From the NCBI GenBank assembly GCA_037367405.1, contig JAZKJV010002956.1, positions 744,001 through 808,000 of the forward strand: a stretch of DNA of 64,000 nt, in the 5' to 3' direction. This document shows, piece after piece, positions 45,622-56,349 of the stretch. The notes below the pieces were generated by a model that worked only from the letters and a program-made list of their open reading frames with translations, made no database searches and was not told where the DNA came from. The stretch's first letter is position 1. Every line of letters starts with the position of its first letter. Source of the stretch: Ottelia alismoides (taxonomy: Eukaryota > Streptophyta > Magnoliopsida > Alismatales > Hydrocharitaceae). The position numbers and the translations under genes are program-made.

Positions 45622-48169
45622 TAAAGGATATGAAGAATCCTCAAGTGCATTATGAAAGCGTGTTGATCGCATCTCATGCGATCGAGGCGACTAGTCGCAC
45701 TAGAACCTAGATGCTGTGGAATTTAAAAGTTTTAAGTCAAGTGATGAAACCACATGATCACAAGAATATTTCTTGGGTCGTTTCATAAAATCACAAAGTA
45801 TTAGAAATACCTATTGGAGCGTGGTTGTGATCACGAGATCTCTAAAACAAGAGATCCTCTTGGCTCAAGTCCAATCTGCGAAGATGGCACTCGCAGGAGC
45901 GATGATGAGACGCGTTTCTCCTGCAATCTTCGATGAAAATCAAAGCCTTGAATCTCCTTGATTTAGTCCAACGAAATCCATTGATGGATATCCACAAGCA
46001 ATCGAAGCGATAGCGCAACGGCGTGTAGGCGACTGCTTCTTCTCTCAGAGCACAAGGTGGACAGACACCTTAGAGAGAGAGACACGAGAATGAGAGAGAG
46101 AGAGAGAGAGAGGAGTAGGTGTGTACTCTTTGAACTTGTGTGTAGCCTTTTGAGGCTAGGGTAGCCCTCCATTTTTATTAGTTTGGAATCCCATGGATCA
46201 CAATCCATGACATATACAAAATCAATGGTTAGATTGATATGTATATCAAATCAATGGTCATGATAATTGTTGTTCAAAAACAACAACATATTAATTTATT
46301 TTAAATTAAATATATGTTGCATAATTATGAACATAATTTAATTCATCGAATAAATTAATAAACACAAGATAATAGGATAATAATAAAATGCGATGATAAT
46401 TCATCCCAAATAGATGGGGTGTCACCCATGACCAAGTCATGGGTGATGCCACCTCATTTGGTGGTGTTTTATCCATCCCTTTTATTATTATCTCTTATTT
46501 GTTTGCAATATTATCCACTAAATTAATTCCCACTTAATTAGTGTACATTTATTGCAGAATTATCTACCAAATTAATTCCCAATTAATTTGTGAATATTTC
46601 AGTCATGCCATCGAAAAATTGTGAATCATGTTCACAGCCCAAACTAATTTGTAAATTACATTTCGAATTAATTACTTAATGTGAATCCAATCCTCATTAA
46701 CAATTAACAAATGTTATTTACAAAGGTTCTCTCTAATATTTTATAAATCATATTTATAATATATACTCATAAATTATGGATAGCACTATCCACAATTTGC
46801 ATATCCTTGATAATTAAATCTAATTGAATTATCTTGGATAATCATTCTCTTAATACGAATCACATTCATATTATTCTTGATAATTAAATCTCAATTAATT
46901 ATCAACATCTTGTTGCTTGGATACATGATTCATTAAATGAATTATTCTTGAACTCCTTCAAGAATAATGTGCTTTCTCAGCAGATACTTGGAGATAAGGA
47001 CGTGGCGATTGTATTTTCCACGTATAGTGACTTGGATGTTGAGATCTCATCTTAAATCCTGATATTACGTACCTCCCACAGATGCTTGATTATATTAAGA
47101 ACGCAAATCTAATCTTCTCATTGCGTCTAAATCTCATTCAGGCAAATGTCCAACATTTGGACCAAGATCAAATTGCTTCTCTACTAAGAAGAGTCACTAA
47201 AATCCAGACCTGTTTCATCACTCCCTCGGAATGGAAGCGTCATGGTTATACAATCGTTTATGATCACATCACCCTTAGGTATTCCCAATACATGTACATC
47301 CTGCATACTGGAAGATCTACGATCAACCTGAAGATCAAGATCAATTTTACACTGTCTACTTCAGGGTTTGATAACCAAGTTTCTCAATCTTGCTCATTGG
47401 GATTCAGTATCGATCATATGCTTTCCCAAAGCATATATCATACCTTCAAATTCATGTCATGCTTCCAAAGCACGACGACCATGCATGGAATTTGTTCGGT
47501 CCCAATACCTCATGAGTGAGCTCATGTCTTCCGGTTCATAAGTGAACTTGTATGATCCCTTTGAGAGATTGTATTACTCATATGACCTTACATGCACACC
47601 AGCGCGTCGGTGTATAGACCTTGGTTAGGTCATCAACCTATTGGTCTGCCAAATGTACACGCTCAGACATATAGTAACACATCTTTCTCCGGTCAGAGGA
47701 TGTGTGCCTATGCTGTGACAGTATTCAACATAGGACTTAGGTTATCTCGATCTCGTTAAGTCAACCCATTGACATGACTAATCTGACACCTCCGATTCAC
47801 TATTCCCATGTAGAGGACATGCATCAAGAGGTCGGTCATCTATCAGCCTATGTGAGAAAGGATTGCCATCTCCTACTCAGGCTAGAGATCATCTCTTAAT
47901 AATCATTTGACGGTGCTTGATGAGTCCTCTATCTAAATCTTTAGATATTCATCCAAACACCAGCCTCTATGACTCATTTAATGAATCAACAGCTATATGT
48001 TCATCAAGATTACCATGGTACATAACCGTTATTGTACAGAGGGACCTTATAGTGCATTCATTCATTTAATTTCAGAAAGGGAGTGAATAATATATATTTA
48101 TTGATAAAAATATATATTACAATAACATTTATTACAAGAATGGTTCGCTCGGGGCTCACATGTCTAATA
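45622..48169 (-). repeat. Copia III 5' LTR
   Basis: 2,548 bp. Both termini are changed: the minus strand starts TATTAGACATG (family TGTTAG) and ends CCTTTA (family CCTTCA), both G:C to A:T changes. The TATA box region reads CTAATAAAAATGG, where the 3' LTR has CTAATATAAAAGG, so TATAAAA is lost. This LTR would have driven transcription, so the element is probably silent as well as coding-defective. Confidence 0.92.
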
Positions 48170-48174
48170 ACCAC
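48170..48174. repeat. Copia III target duplication, right
   Basis: ACCAC directly after the LTR terminus TGTCTAATA (plus strand). Confidence 0.9.
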
Positions 48175-48620
48175 CTCCGCCTCCTTCAGCGGCGATCGCC
48201 AACCGTGTTCGCGTCGTCGCGGTGCCACTGTGCGGGATACCCCCACACCGCCTCTGCCCACCAACGAAGACCACACCATGCCCCTAGTGGCGTCGAACCC
48301 TTCGTCAGCCCAACCCGATGCCTTCGCATTGCACCTTCGTCGAACACCCTCTCCTGTGCACCACATGCCGATGTGTGACCTCTTGCGCCTCCGCCTCCGA
48401 AACCTGTCTCCAGCAAGCCAGTGGCACCGCGCCGTCCGTCGTACGTGTAGTGATTCAGCCGATGCCAACCTCTGCCCATCGCACGGTGCATGCCAATCCC
48501 TCTTGGCATTTGAGAGGCGGTGACGGCCTGATCTGCCTCTCCCCCATTGGGTTGCGGCCCTTCTCCCTTTTGAGTACAAAGCAACCCAACACCGGAAGCC
48601 CTAGGATGGGTTTCTAAAAT
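48175..48620. other. GC-rich segment, probably end of LTR copy 4
   Basis: About 445 bp with strikingly high GC next to AT-rich DNA. Long frames exist on both strands (minus 173 codons at 48058-48579, which runs into the copia LTR; plus 146 and 99 codons), all Arg/Ser/Ala/His-rich with no motif. Overlapping long frames on both strands are expected from GC-rich non-coding DNA. By position it is the continuation of 37313 after removal of copia III, i.e. R-U5 of the Athila-type LTR. A captured host fragment is an alternative. Confidence 0.4.
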
Positions 48621-49744
48621 AAATAATTTTTTGGGAAAAGTATAATAAAGCCTTTTGAAGTTTTAAAAATTACAAAAGCCCTCTGTCAGGAACAACATGT
48701 GTATTGCACGCGTTTAGTTGGGTAAATTACATTCATCATCCAGCGGTTTAATTTTATTATATTTTTATGCAAAAACTTTAACTTTTTACATTTCAGTCCC
48801 TATTTTCAGACTCAAGTTTGCATGATCTTTCTTTTGGAATAAATAATTTTGTTGGTCAATAAACGTTCCAATAATCATGCTATGCTCCTGTTATGTGCTT
48901 AAACATTGTATAAATTTTTCATCAAATTTTATAATCATTTGATATTTTAAAAAAATAAAAAAAGTGTCTTTTTTCTGCCCGAAATTAGAAAAATCATTAA
49001 AAATTTAAATTTGTTTAAAAATTCAAAAAAAATAGTGTAGGTGTATTTAACTTTCTTCTATTTTCTATCCAATTTTCTTTCATTAATTATTTATAAAAAC
49101 CAAAAAATGTGAAAAATAAAAATATTTTAAAAAATGGAAAAAAATTATAAAAAAATCCAAAAATTGTGATTTTAGATTCTATTTGTAGATATTTAATTGT
49201 ATTTTAGCATAAAAATTAGTTTACGAGTTTTGTGCACTTAAGTAATTTTAAGTTGCAAAATACTCTTGATTATGCACTGTTAACTATTATTTCCATTGTT
49301 TGATTTTTATAAAATAAAAAAAAACATCAGAAAAATTTGGAAAAATAACCAAAATCAGTTTAAAACCTGTAAAACCCAAAAATACATTTTTTGTAATTTT
49401 CTAAACATTTTTGGATATTCTGAAAAATATAAAAAGAGTATGTTGTGTGTGTTTTTTATTCCCTAGTGAATATTGTGTCTTGTTTGAAAATGAAGAAATT
49501 TAAAATGCAAAAACAACGAAAAAATTTAATTTCGAAATCTGACTACTTAAGTTTTAAATTGTGCTCCTTGTGTTCGACCCTGGTCGCTATACCATGTAAA
49601 TTGAATATCAAAGACCGCTTACTTTTCATTGATTTATCTTTCATTAAGTGGTTAAAACATTTTTCTCATTTACTGAATCGATTGGTTGAGAACAACGACG
49701 TTGCTTAATTTAATCCATCTCGACCGCATATCATTTTCATCTCA
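48621..49744 (+). mobile_element. Athila-type 5' leader, plus sense
   Basis: AT-rich, gene-free. It contains TTGGGTAAATTACATTCATC near 48719, repeated AAAAATTCAAAAAA words, a TATGTTGTGTGTGTTTTTTATTCC segment near 49440 and TTGTGCTCCTTGTGTTCGACC near 49559, all shared with the plus-sense leader at 1.9-3.3 kb. Gag should follow; instead at 49745 the sequence changes to minus-strand RT/RNase H. The 87-codon frame at 49445-49708 has no recognisable content. Confidence 0.5.
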
Positions 49745-50580
49745 TCACACTCCATACCTCCTCTGTCCTAGCACAACCCCTACAGCAAAATCGGAGGCAT
49801 CTGTCATGATCTCGTATAGGAGAGACCAATCAGGCGTCTGAAGGACAGGATCCTCAAAAATTAAGCTCTTGAGAGTCTCAAATGACACACGACACTTATC
49901 ATCTATAATGAAATTGGTTCCCTTCATCAGCAGATCAGTCAACGGTCAGGCAATCCTGTTGAAGTCGTGAATGAAATGTCGGTAGAACCTGACATGCCCC
50001 AGAAAAGACCGTAACTAACAAAAGTTGGACGGTGGATTGAGTTTTTTGATGATATCCACCTTGGTCGGATCGACCTCCATGCCTCTGTTGGAGATGATGT
50101 GACCAAGCATTGTCCCATGAGTCACCATGAATAACTCTTATCCCAAGATAAAACAAGATGGACCTCTATGCAGCGCTGAAGAACGCGATCTAGGCAATCA
50201 AGACAAGCATCAAACCCATCACCGTATACCGAAAAGTAATCCATGAAGGCCTCTAAACAATCACCCACCCTATCCGAGAATATGGAAAACATACACCTTT
50301 GGAATGTCGCCAGAACATTACATAGACCCAAGGGCATTCGTCCGAAATCCTAAGTCACAAACGGACAGGTGAATGTTGTTTTATCCTAGTTCTCAGGAGC
50401 TATGGCCACTTGATTGTAACCGAAGAACCCGTCAAGAAAGAAATAGTGACTCTTCCTAGCTAGCCTCTATATAATCTGATCAATAAAAGGTAACGGGAAA
50501 TGATCCTTCTTGGTGGTCTAATTCAATCGTCTGTAGTCCACATAGACCCTCCAAGAAGTGGTTATCCAGGTAGCTATCTC
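49745..50580 (-). pseudogene. Athila-like RT core and RNase H start
   Basis: Frames read WRVYVDYRRLN (finger), MPLGLCNVLATFQRCM, FMDYFSVYGD where the catalytic box should be F-M-D-D-F-S, so the second Asp is replaced by Tyr, and LGHVRFYRHFIHDF. The thumb and RNase H start follow (FETLKSLIFEDPVLQTPDWS, MTDASDFAVGVVLGQRRYGV). The sequence stops abruptly at 49745. Several stops and a frameshift between 49940 and 50160 are present. Continuous with repeat unit 1 upstream. Confidence 0.88.
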
Positions 50581-51003
50581 CTCTCCAGACTCGCTCACAA
50601 CTGTAGTGATTCTCATCTTCTTTGGCACCACATGCAATGGACTAACCGACATGGAGTTGGAGATGGGGTAGATAAAATCGATGCTCCACCATTTCGTTAT
50701 TTTCTTCAAGACTACTTATAGAAGATTTGCGTTCAATCGTCGTTGGAAGTCACATGATGGCTTGGCATCCTCCTCAAGATAGATATGGTGGGAGCACAGA
50801 TACGGACATATCCCTTGGAGATTAGCTACACTCCATCCTATTACCTTGTGGTTCCCTTCAAGAACATCCATCAGACGAGATTCTTGTTCTCCACTCAAAT
50901 CCACTGAGATAATGGCTAGGTACATCTCATGCTCTCCCATAAGGAATCTATACTTCATCGACTGTAGAAAAGGCTTCAATTCTAGGCAACTGGGAGCTGG
51001 CAA
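50510..51003 (-). pseudogene. PR-RT linker and RT start, unit 1 copy
   Basis: 95-codon frame with CLELKPFLQSMKYRFL, HKVIGWSVANLQGICPY, HHIYLEEDAKPSCDFQRRLN, then a stop, then KKITKWWSIDFIYPISNS and VSPLHVVPKK. The same stop after RRLNANLL is present in units 2 (53600-53887) and 3 (56485-56748). In active gypsy elements this is the linker between protease and RT palm (family P-I-S-D-S-x-W-V-S-P). Confidence 0.88.
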
Positions 51004-51426
51004 ATCTGACCTCTAAAAGGTCTGAGTGAATGCAAACATATCTGAATGAGAGAACTCTTTCTTATCATGTAAAACTGATGAAGACAACCCTATCGGTATA
51101 GTAGTAATCGATGTTGGCACGATTTCCACCCTAGTTGTTGGCTCTGTGGAAATCAGGCAAGGTATTAAATCATCAAATTCTGCCCAGTCAATGTCTGGAT
51201 CAGAGGGATCTTAATCGCAATCACATGACACATAATCTGCTTCGTTGTCCAGAATGTAGTCGTCGTCCTTAACAGTGTCCTCAGTCGAGAGTGTGCTCAA
51301 CAAACTCTTCTATGTTGAAAACTATGGATTTGTAGTATCAGAATGTGAGAGAAGGGCTCGCAAAACCAAATTGGACCAAGTGGTTTCATCATCAGTGATC
51401 ACAAAGTCGCACTCCTGGTGGATGTC

Positions 51427-51850
51427 TCACTTTACTTCTGTTATCGACTCTGCATTGTTAAGCTTCTCTGAGCAAGCTGGGTCCCGTTGTCTGGTATCGT
51501 CAATTGTCTTTATTTGTATACTCTCTCCTTCGATGTGAAAGTACACCATACCACTATCATGGTCGGATACCGCCTTGGTTGTGGCCAAGAATGTACGTTC
51601 TAGAATAATGGGGGTATCAATCACAAATTCTGGGATCTCCATGTCCAACACAACGAAGTCCATGGGGAATTTCATGCCATGAATTGTGATGACCACATCC
51701 TTCAGCAACCCCTTCGACCTCTTGACAGATCTATTAGCAAACTGAAGGACTGTCCTACACTATTAAAGAGGGTCAAACTTGAATTAGTCGAGTAGGGCTT
51801 CCGGAAGGTGGTTTATAGGAGAGCCGATGTCAAATAGAGTATGATCAAAT
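51427..51850 (-). pseudogene. Athila-like aspartic protease, unit 1 copy
   Basis: Minus strand reads LFDIGSPINHLPEALL (family D-L/I-G-A-S-I-N), with the active-site Asp and Gly but Pro for Ser/Ala. It is followed after a stop by a 93-codon frame MLKDVVITIHGMKFPMDFVV, LDMEIPEFVIDTPIILERTF and LATTKAVSDHDSG, the flap and second half of an Athila/Tat retropepsin. Copies at about 54206-54735 and 57292-57620 in units 2 and 3 carry the same defects. Confidence 0.8.
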
Positions 51851-52076
51851 CTCTGCTCATGAATGTGGAATCTGACATAGGGAGGTCCTGCATCTGACCT
51901 CTTGGCTGGAAATTGGTTCTAGATAGAAATGTAAGTGGCACGGGTCTGCACATGGATTTCTTCATGATGGTTACTCTTCTTCCAGTGGATAGTGGTCTTC
52001 TCTCTCAAGTTCTTCTATAAGAGAGGGATGCGCTCAAGTGCTTCCTGTAGAGTCAGCTGAATATGCAATCTATCAA

Positions 52077-53170
52077 TCATCTGCTGACTGAACTCGGACT
52101 GCTCACCTTTTTTTGGATTTCTCTATAATTTCCCTTATACAAGTGAAGTGCTTGAGGGAAGGGGATGGATGGGCCCTCCTCAGATAGAGGGCTAGGAAGA
52201 GTTTCATGTTGTTGTGAAGGCATGGAATCCATACAAATATCATCAATCATCACATATGGATTCAAAGATGAAGAAACCTTTGCTTTATTAATTTTTGGTG
52301 TTTTTCTAATTGTTCCAAGTTATAGAAACTAGAGAAAATAAAACTGGAATAGAAGGGTAGCCTAAGCAACAGCAACGACATCAGGTGTTGCAACATCATC
52401 ACCGCACTCTGGCTCAGCATCATGGAATCCGGTGGCATCAATATCACCCTCTGCATCTGGAGAAATGATAGCCTTAGTACCGTCGGCTGGATCAACATCC
52501 TTGGTGGCTTCGGCACCACCATCGTCATCGTCATCTTTAGTGACTTCAGCACAGTTATCATCCTCGTGTGGTGCTCCTGAGTCCTCGTGATATCATTGCT
52601 CAGACGAGGCACTGCCACCTGGCATCCTACTGCTCCTAAGTGACATAAAATCAACATCAAATGTGTATGAAGCAATGTAACCTAACAAATCAATAGGAGT
52701 GGTGGTCTATGTAAACTGTACCTTCTCAGATTTTCTCTTCAGGTTGTTCGGGTTGGGCTCAATCTAAGAGGGTACGGAGGCCTTTCCCTAGATAATCTCT
52801 CTCATTTCCTGACGAAACTCATCCATCTCCCGCCTAAAGGATGCATGATGGTCGAAGAGTAGGCGGGCAAGATTGGCAAGAGCTGGATTCTCATAGGCTA
52901 GCCTATGAGAACCAGATGGGTTGCCTCTCTGAAAGTGAGGTTTCTACTGGAACTGATGAGGAGCAGGCTGAGAACACCGTTGAGGTTGCTGCTGGTGCTG
53001 CCTCCAACGTTGTCCCTGCTAGATGGGATGAGGACCCGACTGGTATTGGTGGGATGGCTGCTGGGGTGGATGGTGAGGGAACTGGTTTGCTGTTGTGGCT
53101 GGCCTAACTGTCCACCCTGAGCTGGACGTTGTTGTTGGGATGGGGTACCTCTAGTCGACCACATGAATCT
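52077..53170 (-). pseudogene. Gag C-terminal and acidic linker, unit 1 copy
   Basis: Minus strand includes a Gln/Pro-rich segment (SQQQRPAQGGQLGQPQQQT), FRQEMREII-type gag end and an acidic stretch (DDDDDGGAEATKDVD in units 2 and 3 near 55400 and 58290). PSIPFPQALHLYKGNYREIQ follows, the conserved Athila gag-protease boundary motif. Stops occur in each. Units 2 and 3 carry the same at 54961-56049 and 57846-58917. Confidence 0.7.
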
Positions 53171-53464
53171 AGGATGATCTCGATGGATCCCAGACTATTG
53201 TCGATCGTACCAAATCCTGTTGACTTCCATCAACGGTTCCTGCTCATAGGGAGATGGAGGGAGAACTGACAGTGGTTGATCCTGCTGATACACCACCATC
53301 TGAATGTCCTGAGATGGCGGTGGCTGAGGATACGGGTGTTGTAGACGCTTGAATGGCTCCACTTGGATGTGGTGAACCTGTCTGAACTGGGCGTAGTATT
53401 GGGACAAGCCCCTACTACTAGGATAAGCTTGTGACCTGAGACGAGGCTGAGAAGTTGTCTGTAC

Positions 53465-56349
53465 CTCTCCAGACTCGCTCACAACTGTAGTGATGCTCAT
53501 CTTCTTTGGCACCACATGCAATGGACTAACCCACTTGGAGTTGGAGATGGGGTAGATAAAATCGATGCTCCACCATTTCGTTATTTTCTTCAAGACTACT
53601 TATAGAAGATTTGCATTCAATCGTCGTTGGAAGTCACATGATGGCTTGGCGTCCTCCTCAAGATAGATATGGTGGGAGCACAGATACGGACTTATCCCTT
53701 GGAGATTAGCTACACTCCATCCTATTACCTTGTGGTTCCCTTCAAGAACCTCCATCAGACGAGATTCTTGTTCTCCAGTCAAATCCACTGAGATAATGGC
53801 TGGGTACATCTCATGCTCTCCCACAAGGAATCTATACTTCATCGACTGTAGAAAAGGCTTCAATTCTAGGCAACTGGGAGCTGGCAAATCTGACCTCTAA
53901 AAGGTCTGAGTGAATGCAAACATATCTGAATGAGAGAACTCTTTCTTATCATGTAAAACTGATGAAGACGACCCTATCGGTATAGTAGTAATCGATGTTG
54001 GCACGATTTCCACCCTAGTTGTTGGCTCTGTGGAAATCAGGCAAGGTATTAAATCATCAAATTCCGCCCAGTCAATGTCTGGATCAGAGGGATCTTAATC
54101 GCAATCACATGACACAAAATCTGCTTCGTTGTCCAGAATGTAGTCGTCGGCCTTAACAGTGTCCTCGGTCGAGAGTGTGCTCAACAAACTCTCCAATGTT
54201 GAAAACTATGGATTTGTAGTATCAGAATGTGAGAGAAGGGCTCGCAAAACCAAATTGGACCAAGTGGTTTCATCATCAGTGATCACAAAGTCGCACTCCT
54301 GGTGGATGTCTCGCTTTACTTTTGTTATCGACTCTGCATTGTTAAGCTTCTCTGAGCAAGCTGGGTCCCGTTGTCTGGTATCGTCAATTGTCTTTATTTG
54401 TATACTCTCTCCTTCGATGTGAAAGTACACCTTACCACTATCATGGTCGGACACCGCCTTGGTTGTGGCCAAGAATGTACGTTCTAGAATAATGGGGGTA
54501 TCGATCACAAATTCTGGGATCTCCCTGTCCAACACAACGAAGTCCATGGGGAATTTCATGCCCTGAATTGTGATGACCACATCCTTCAGCAACCCCTTCG
54601 ACCTCTTAACAGATCTATTAACAAACTGAAGGACTGTCCTGCACTATTAAAGAGGGTCAAACTTGAATCAGTCGAGTAGGGCTTCCGGAAGGTGGTTTAT
54701 AGGAGAGCCGATGTCAAATAGAGTATGATCAAATCTCTGCTCATGAATGTGGAATCTGACATAGGGAGGTCATGCATCTGGCCTCTTGGCTGGAAATTGG
54801 TTCTAGATAGAAAAGTAAGTGGCACGGGTCTGCACATGGATTTCTTCATGATGGTTACTCTTCTTCCTGTGGATAGTGGTCTTCTCTCTCAAGTTCTTCT
54901 ATAAGAGAGGGATGCGCTCAAGTGCTTCCTGTAGAGTCAGCTGAATATGCAATCTATCAATCATCTGCTGACTGAACTCGGACTGCTCACCTTTTTTTGG
55001 ATTTCTCTATAATTTCCCTTATACAAGTGAAGTGCCTGAGGGAAGGGGATGGATGGGCCCTCCTCAGATAGAGGGCTAGGAAGAGTTTCATGTTGTTGTG
55101 AAGGCATGGAATCCATACAAATATCATCAATCATCACATATGGATTCAAAGATGAAGAAACCTTTCCTTTATTAATTTTTTGGTGTTTTTCTAATTGTTC
55201 CAAGTTATAGAAACTTGAGAAAATAAAACTGGAATAGAAGGGTAGCCTAAGCACCAGCAACGACATCAGGTGTTGCAGCATCATCACCGCACTCTGGCTC
55301 AGCATCATGGAATCCGGTGGCATCAGTATCACCCTCTGCATCTGGAGAAATGATAGCCTTAGTACCGTCGGCTGGATCAACATCCTTGGTGGCTTCAGCA
55401 CCACCATCATCATCGTCATCTTTAGTGACTTCAGCACAGTTATCATCCTCGTATGGTGCTCCTGAGTCCTCATGATATCATTTCTCAGACGAGGCACTGC
55501 CACCTGGCATCCTACTACTCCTAAGTAACATAAAATCAACATCAAATGTATATGAAGCAATGTCACCTAACAAATCAATAGGAGTGGTGGTCTCTGTAAA
55601 CTGTACCTTCTCAGATTTTCTCTTCAGGTTGTTCGGGTTGGGCTCAATATAAGCGGGTACGGAGGCCTTTCCCTTGATAATCTCTCTCATTTCCTGACGA
55701 AACTCATCCATCTCCCGCCTAAAGGATGCATGATGGTCGAAGAGTAGGTGGGAAAGATTGGCAAGAGCTGGATTCTCATAGGATAGCCTATGGGAACCGG
55801 ATGGGTTGCCTCTCTGTAAGTGAGGTTTCTACTGGAACTGATGAGGAGCAGGCTGAGAACACCGTTGAGGCTGCTGCTGGTGCTGCCTCCAATGTTGTCC
55901 CTGCTAGCTGGGATGAGGACCCGACTGGTATTGGTGGGATGGCTGCTGGGGTGGATGGTGAGGGAACTGGTTTGCTGTTGTGGCTGGCCTAACTGTCCAC
56001 CCTGAGCTGGACGTTGTTGTTGGGATGAGGCACCTCTAGTCGACCACATGAATCTAGGATGATCTCGGTGGATCTCAGACTATTGTCGATCGTACCAATT
56101 CCTGTTGACTTCCATCAACGGTTCCTGCTCATAGGGAGATGGAGGGAGAACTGACAGTGGTTGATCCTGCTGATACACCACCATCTGAATGTCCTGAGAT
56201 GGCGGTGGCTGAGGATACGGGTGTTGTAGACGCTTGAATGGCTCCACTTGGATGTGGTGAACCTGTCTGAACTGGGCGTAGTATTGGGACGAGCCCCTAC
56301 TACTAGGATAAGCTTGTGACCTGAGACGAGGCTGAGAAGTTGTCTGTAC
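53465..56349 (-). repeat. Tandem unit 2 (2,885 bp)
   Basis: Second copy. The junction at 53465 fuses gag (GAAGTTGTCTGTAC) to RT (CTCTCCAGACTCG); the words CCTC/CTCC occur at both parent sites, so the join shows a short microhomology. RT here breaks off after VVSESGE and restarts in gag. Confidence 0.95.

Larger units (their letters stand above)
37319..48169 (-). mobile_element. Copia III: full-length Ty1/copia retrotransposon
   Basis: Complete structure on the minus strand, 10.85 kb: 5' LTR 45622-48169, primer site 45608-45619, leader 43.8-45.6 kb, gag-pol 39.9-43.8 kb, polypurine tract AGGGCTAGTGGGAGAT (39885-39900), 3' LTR 37319-39884. A 5-bp target duplication ACCAC flanks it (37314-37318, 48170-48174). 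Domain order is gag, CCHC finger, protease, integrase, RT, RNase H, as in Ty1/copia. Stops, frameshifts and damaged control sequences make it inactive. In a 255-bp LTR sample (39100 onward against 47383 onward) I count about 17 differences, so the insertion is not recent. Confidence 0.95.
50581..53464 (-). repeat. Tandem unit 1 (2,884 bp) of gag-protease-RT
   Basis: First of three direct copies; this one joins the RT core. On the minus strand it runs from mid gag (gag linker VQTTSQPRLRSQAYPSSRG) through an acidic domain, protease and the PR-RT linker into the RT start (IYPISNSMSVSPLHVVPKK). It ends at a shared junction word CTCTCCAGACTCG. It differs from units 2 and 3 at many positions where those two agree, e.g. 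FLMGEHEMYLAII against FLVGEHEMYPAII. Confidence 0.95.

Noticed and set aside
48058..48579. 173-codon minus-strand frame, Arg-rich, as a host gene
   Set aside because: Its 3' part is copia LTR sequence, the GC-rich part has equally long frames on the other strand, and there is no motif.
51275..51538. Plus-strand 87-codon frame MSSVESV..., repeated at 54159 and 57044
   Set aside because: Antisense to the protease-RT linker; conserved only through the tandem duplication.
52841..53107. Plus-strand 88-codon frame, repeated at 55726 and 58615
   Set aside because: Repeats only because the Athila unit is triplicated; it is antisense to gag, which has the recognisable motifs.
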